Under the pieces are notes generated by a model, which did not search any database, was not told where the DNA came from, and worked only from the letters and a program-made list of their open reading frames with translations. DNA of 7,716 nucleotides from Deltaproteobacteria bacterium (GTDB lineage Bacteria > Desulfobacterota > GWC2-55-46 > DRQE01). Made by a program: the position numbers and the translations under genes. This document shows, piece by piece, positions 5,462 through 7,716 of the stretch (within the stretch, counting starts at the first letter, position 1; every line of letters starts with the position of its first letter). Location of the stretch: NCBI GenBank assembly GCA_011371515.1, contig DRQE01000102.1, positions 1 through 7,716 on the forward strand, written 5' to 3'.

Positions 5462-6517
5462 ATGCCTTACAGGGTTATTGATAGCTTTGAGGTAAAACAT
5501 CTTCAGATAGTGGACGAGGCTGGCAATGTTGACGAGTCTCTATTTAAAGGCTTCTCTGAAGAGCTTATAAAGAGTTTTTTCGAAAAGCTCATCCTTTCCC
5601 GCACATTCAACTCCCTGTGTCTTTCCCTGCAGAGAGAGGGGCGTATTGGCACATATCCTTCCATCTACGGGCAGGAGGCAAGTCAGGTGGGTAGTGCCCT
5701 TGCCCTTTCTGGTAAAGACTGGGTATTCCCTTCTTTCAGAGAGAGTGGGGTTTTCCTAAGCCTTGGCTATCCTCTGGAGCTTCTCCTGCGATACTGGATG
5801 GGTGACGAGCGTGGCATGAAGGTGCCTGAAGATATGAACATTGTTCCCATGAGCATACCCGTAGGCAGCCACATACCACATGCCACAGGCTGTGGCTGGG
5901 CAATGAGGCTTAAAGGGGAAGAGGCTGCCGCGGTCTGCTACTTCGGTGATGGTGGCTCCTCGAGAGGAGACTTTCACGAGGGGCTGAACATGGCAGGCGT
6001 GTACAAAACAAACACAGTCTTCCTCTGCCAGAACAACCAGTGGGCAATATCTATGCCAAGAAGCCGCCAGAGTGCCTCCAGAACCATAGCCCAGAAGGCA
6101 TTCGCCTATGGATTCGAAGGAATACAGGCAGATGGCAACGACATATTCGCCGTATACAGGGCAACACTCGATGCCCTCGAGAAGGCAAGAAGCGGCGGTG
6201 GACCAACCCTTATAGAGTGCTTCACCTACAGGCTTGATGATCACACCACTGCAGATGATGCCTCTCGCTACAGAGACCCAAGAGAGGTGGAGGAGTGGAA
6301 AAAACGGGAGCCCCTTATAAGGCTTCGCATCGTTATGCAGAAGTTGAGCCTGTGGACAGAAGAGTATGAGCGAGAGGTGGAACATAGGGCAACAGAGCTT
6401 GTAAACAGTGCCATAAAGAAGGCAGAGTCAATGCCACCTCCCGAGCCTTCGGAGATAATACTCAATACCTGTCACACGCTGAGCAGCCAGCAGAAAAGAG
6501 AACTCAAGGAGCTTTAG
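5462..6517 (+). CDS. pdhA: pyruvate dehydrogenase E1 component, alpha subunit
   Basis: A 351-residue alpha chain of a heterotetrameric 2-oxoacid dehydrogenase E1, which uses thiamine diphosphate to decarboxylate the 2-oxoacid and passes the acyl group to lipoyl-E2. The ThDP motif runs from GDG (162-164) to QNN (190-192) with the expected 26-residue spacing. RIGTYPSIYGQEASQVG (61-77) and DWVFPSFRE (86-94) are family hallmarks. The active-site loop YRLDDHTTADD (256-266) carries the conserved His261. The start MPYRVIDSFEVKHLQI matches the usual N-terminus of these subunits, so the ATG at 5462 is kept although it lacks a ribosome site. The gene leads an E1alpha-E1beta-E2 operon. Pyruvate is the likeliest substrate; branched-chain 2-oxoacids or acetoin cannot be excluded from sequence alone. 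Confidence 0.9.
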   Translation: MPYRVIDSFEVKHLQIVDEAGNVDESLFKGFSEELIKSFFEKLILSRTFNSLCLSLQREGRIGTYPSIYGQEASQVGSALALSGKDWVFPSFRESGVFLSLGYPLELLLRYWMGDERGMKVPEDMNIVPMSIPVGSHIPHATGCGWAMRLKGEEAAAVCYFGDGGSSRGDFHEGLNMAGVYKTNTVFLCQNNQWAISMPRSRQSASRTIAQKAFAYGFEGIQADGNDIFAVYRATLDALEKARSGGGPTLIECFTYRLDDHTTADDASRYRDPREVEEWKKREPLIRLRIVMQKLSLWTEEYEREVEHRATELVNSAIKKAESMPPPEPSEIILNTCHTLSSQQKRELKEL

Positions 6518-6520
6518 ACC

Positions 6521-7483
6521 ATGGCAAAGGTGAACATGGTTGATGCCATAAACCGTGCGCTCTCAGAGGAGATGGCTCGCGATGACAGGGTGGTGCTCCT
6601 TGGCGAAGACATTGGCAAAGACGGTGGGGTGTTCAGGGTAACGGCAGGGCTTCTTGAAAGGTTTGGCTCTGAGCGTGTTATAGACACCCCGCTGTCGGAG
6701 CTTGGCATAGTGGGCAGTGCCGTGGGTATGGCACTGTGGGGGCTCAAGCCCGTGGTGGAGATACAGTTTATGGCCTTTGTCTACGAGGCGATAGAGCAGG
6801 TCTTCAGCCACGCAGCACGGATGCGCGCCCGTTCAAGGGGTCGGTACACATGCCACATGGTGATAAGAACCCCCTATGGAGTGGGTATAAAGGGTCCCGA
6901 GTTGCACTCAGACTCAACCGAAGCACTTTTCTGCCACATGCCGGGCCTTAAGGTGGTTGTACCCTCTACACCCTGCAATGCTCTGGGACTGCTCAAATCT
7001 GCCATAAGGGATGAAGACCCCGTAATATTTCTTGAGCCCTCAAGGCTTTACAGAACCATAAAAGCCGAGCTTCCGGAAGGGGACTACACCATACCCCTTG
7101 GCAGAGCAGAGGTGGTGAAAGAGGGCTCCCAGATTACTGCCATAAGCTGGGGTACCATGCTCCACAAAACAGTAGAAGCAACCGAGGGATTCGATGTCGA
7201 GGTTATAGACCTTCAAACACTGAAACCCTTCGATGAGGAGACAATCCTTGGCTCTATAAAAAAGACGGGCAGAGCCGTCATAGTGCACGAGGCAACAGGC
7301 TTCTGTGGAGTTGGAGCAGAGATTGCAGCTTTTCTTTCAGAGCATGCAATACTCCATCTTCGTTCTCCTATAATAAGGGTTACAGCCCCTGACGCTGTGG
7401 TGCCCATGGCAATGCTTGAAGATTATTACATGCCATCGGTAGAAAAGATAAAGAGGGCCTTTGAGGAGGTAATGAAATACTGA
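6521..7483 (+). CDS. pdhB: pyruvate dehydrogenase E1 component, beta subunit
   Basis: A 320-residue beta chain, normal length, completing the ThDP active site with the alpha subunit. GEDIGKDGGVFRVT (28-41) and DTPLSELGIVGSAVGMA (55-71) are characteristic, with Glu60 as the expected activating glutamate for the ThDP aminopyrimidine. RTPYG (116-120) and the active-site PELHSDSTEA (126-135, His129) follow, then GLKVVVPSTP (142-151). The C-terminal transketolase domain holds VIDLQTLKPFD (228-238), HEATGFCGVGAEIA (256-269) and a late DAVVPMA (291-297). The gene starts 3 nt after the pdhA stop, with AAGGAG (6506-6511) inside the pdhA end at 9-nt spacing. The two subunits are thus made at coupled, near-equal levels. 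Confidence 0.92.
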   Translation: MAKVNMVDAINRALSEEMARDDRVVLLGEDIGKDGGVFRVTAGLLERFGSERVIDTPLSELGIVGSAVGMALWGLKPVVEIQFMAFVYEAIEQVFSHAARMRARSRGRYTCHMVIRTPYGVGIKGPELHSDSTEALFCHMPGLKVVVPSTPCNALGLLKSAIRDEDPVIFLEPSRLYRTIKAELPEGDYTIPLGRAEVVKEGSQITAISWGTMLHKTVEATEGFDVEVIDLQTLKPFDEETILGSIKKTGRAVIVHEATGFCGVGAEIAAFLSEHAILHLRSPIIRVTAPDAVVPMAMLEDYYMPSVEKIKRAFEEVMKY

Positions 7484-7498
7484 AACAGGAGGGCTTCC

Positions 7499-7716
7499 AT
7501 GCGCTTTGAGTTCACCCTGCCAGACCTTGGCGAGGGTATAGCAGAAGGTGAAATAGTAAAGTGGCATGTAAAAGAGGGCGATACTGTCGAGGAACACCAG
7601 ACACTCGTCGAGGTGGAAACGGACAAGGCAATAGTGGAGGTGCCTTCACCAAAGAAGGGCCACATTCTTAAGATAAAACATCGGGAGGGTGAGACCGTTG
7701 AGGTGGGTGATGTCCT
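7499..7716 (+). CDS. pdhC: dihydrolipoamide acyltransferase E2, N-terminal lipoyl domain (partial, cut by window end)
   Basis: The first 72 codons of an E2 gene that runs off the right edge. They encode a near-complete biotinyl/lipoyl domain: FTLPDLGEGIAEGEIVKW (5-22), then VEVETDKAIVEVPSP (37-51), where Lys43 is the residue that receives lipoic acid, and a GETVEVGDV end. The swinging lipoyl arm carries the acyl group from E1 to CoA. A strong AGGAGGG (7487-7493) lies 5 nt before the ATG, and the gene starts 15 nt after the pdhB stop. The linker, the subunit-binding domain and the acyltransferase core must lie beyond the window. The E2 identity rests on the lipoyl motif and the operon order; an E3 with its own lipoyl domain is a less likely alternative. 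Confidence 0.9.
   Translation, partial: MRFEFTLPDLGEGIAEGEIVKWHVKEGDTVEEHQTLVEVETDKAIVEVPSPKKGHILKIKHREGETVEVGDV

Noticed and set aside
5756..6385. 209-residue minus-strand frame opposite pdhA
   Set aside because: Antisense to conserved E1 alpha coding sequence, with no motif of its own.
1..7716. CRISPR arrays, tRNA or rRNA genes, insertion sequences, phage genes, toxin-antitoxin or defence genes
   Set aside because: No direct repeat array, cloverleaf-like sequence, transposase motif or known defence domain was seen by eye on either strand.

Overview
The window is ordinary bacterial chromosome: nine complete genes, one gene cut off by the right edge, and possibly the tail of another at the left edge. 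Coding density is high, junctions are tight (ATGA overlaps, an 18-nt gap), and there are no rRNA or tRNA genes, insertion sequences, phage genes or CRISPR arrays. Codon choice leans on ATA (Ile), AGA/AGG (Arg) and CTT (Leu). With a DUF2155-type lipoprotein, a PA2779/PA2778 pair and a fused HisIE, this suggests a Gram-negative anaerobe or thermophile such as Nitrospirota or a deltaproteobacterial relative. That placement is inference; no marker gene settles it.

Left part (1-832): a minus-strand lipoprotein gene (127-690) ends near the left edge. A 142-bp divergent promoter region (691-832) separates it from a plus-strand operon.

Envelope/RNA/amino-acid operon (833-4366, plus strand): a PA2779-family small membrane protein, a PA2778-family C39-like cysteine peptidase lipoprotein, a TPR lipoprotein that starts inside the peptidase gene, then rlmB (23S rRNA 2'-O-methyltransferase) and ilvA (threonine ammonia-lyase with an ACT domain). 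All five genes are 9 nt apart or overlapping, so they are probably cotranscribed and translationally coupled. The first three probably act together at the envelope; rlmB and ilvA look like housekeeping passengers.

Minus-strand pair (4363-5370): hisIE (histidine biosynthesis steps 2 and 3) followed by a HIT-family nucleotide hydrolase. The HIT gene meets ilvA tail to tail with a 4-nt overlap and no terminator between them.

2-oxoacid dehydrogenase operon (5462-7716 and beyond, plus strand): E1 alpha, E1 beta and the first lipoyl domain of E2, most likely the pyruvate dehydrogenase complex. It diverges from hisIE across 91 bp. The predicted promoter lies so close to the E1 alpha start codon that the mRNA may be leaderless.

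The best lead for something undescribed is the PA2779/PA2778 pair. The small protein carries a Gly-Gly just before its hydrophobic C-terminal segment, and Gly-Gly is the kind of site C39 peptidases cut. It may be the peptidase's dedicated substrate. This is a hypothesis, not a demonstrated system.
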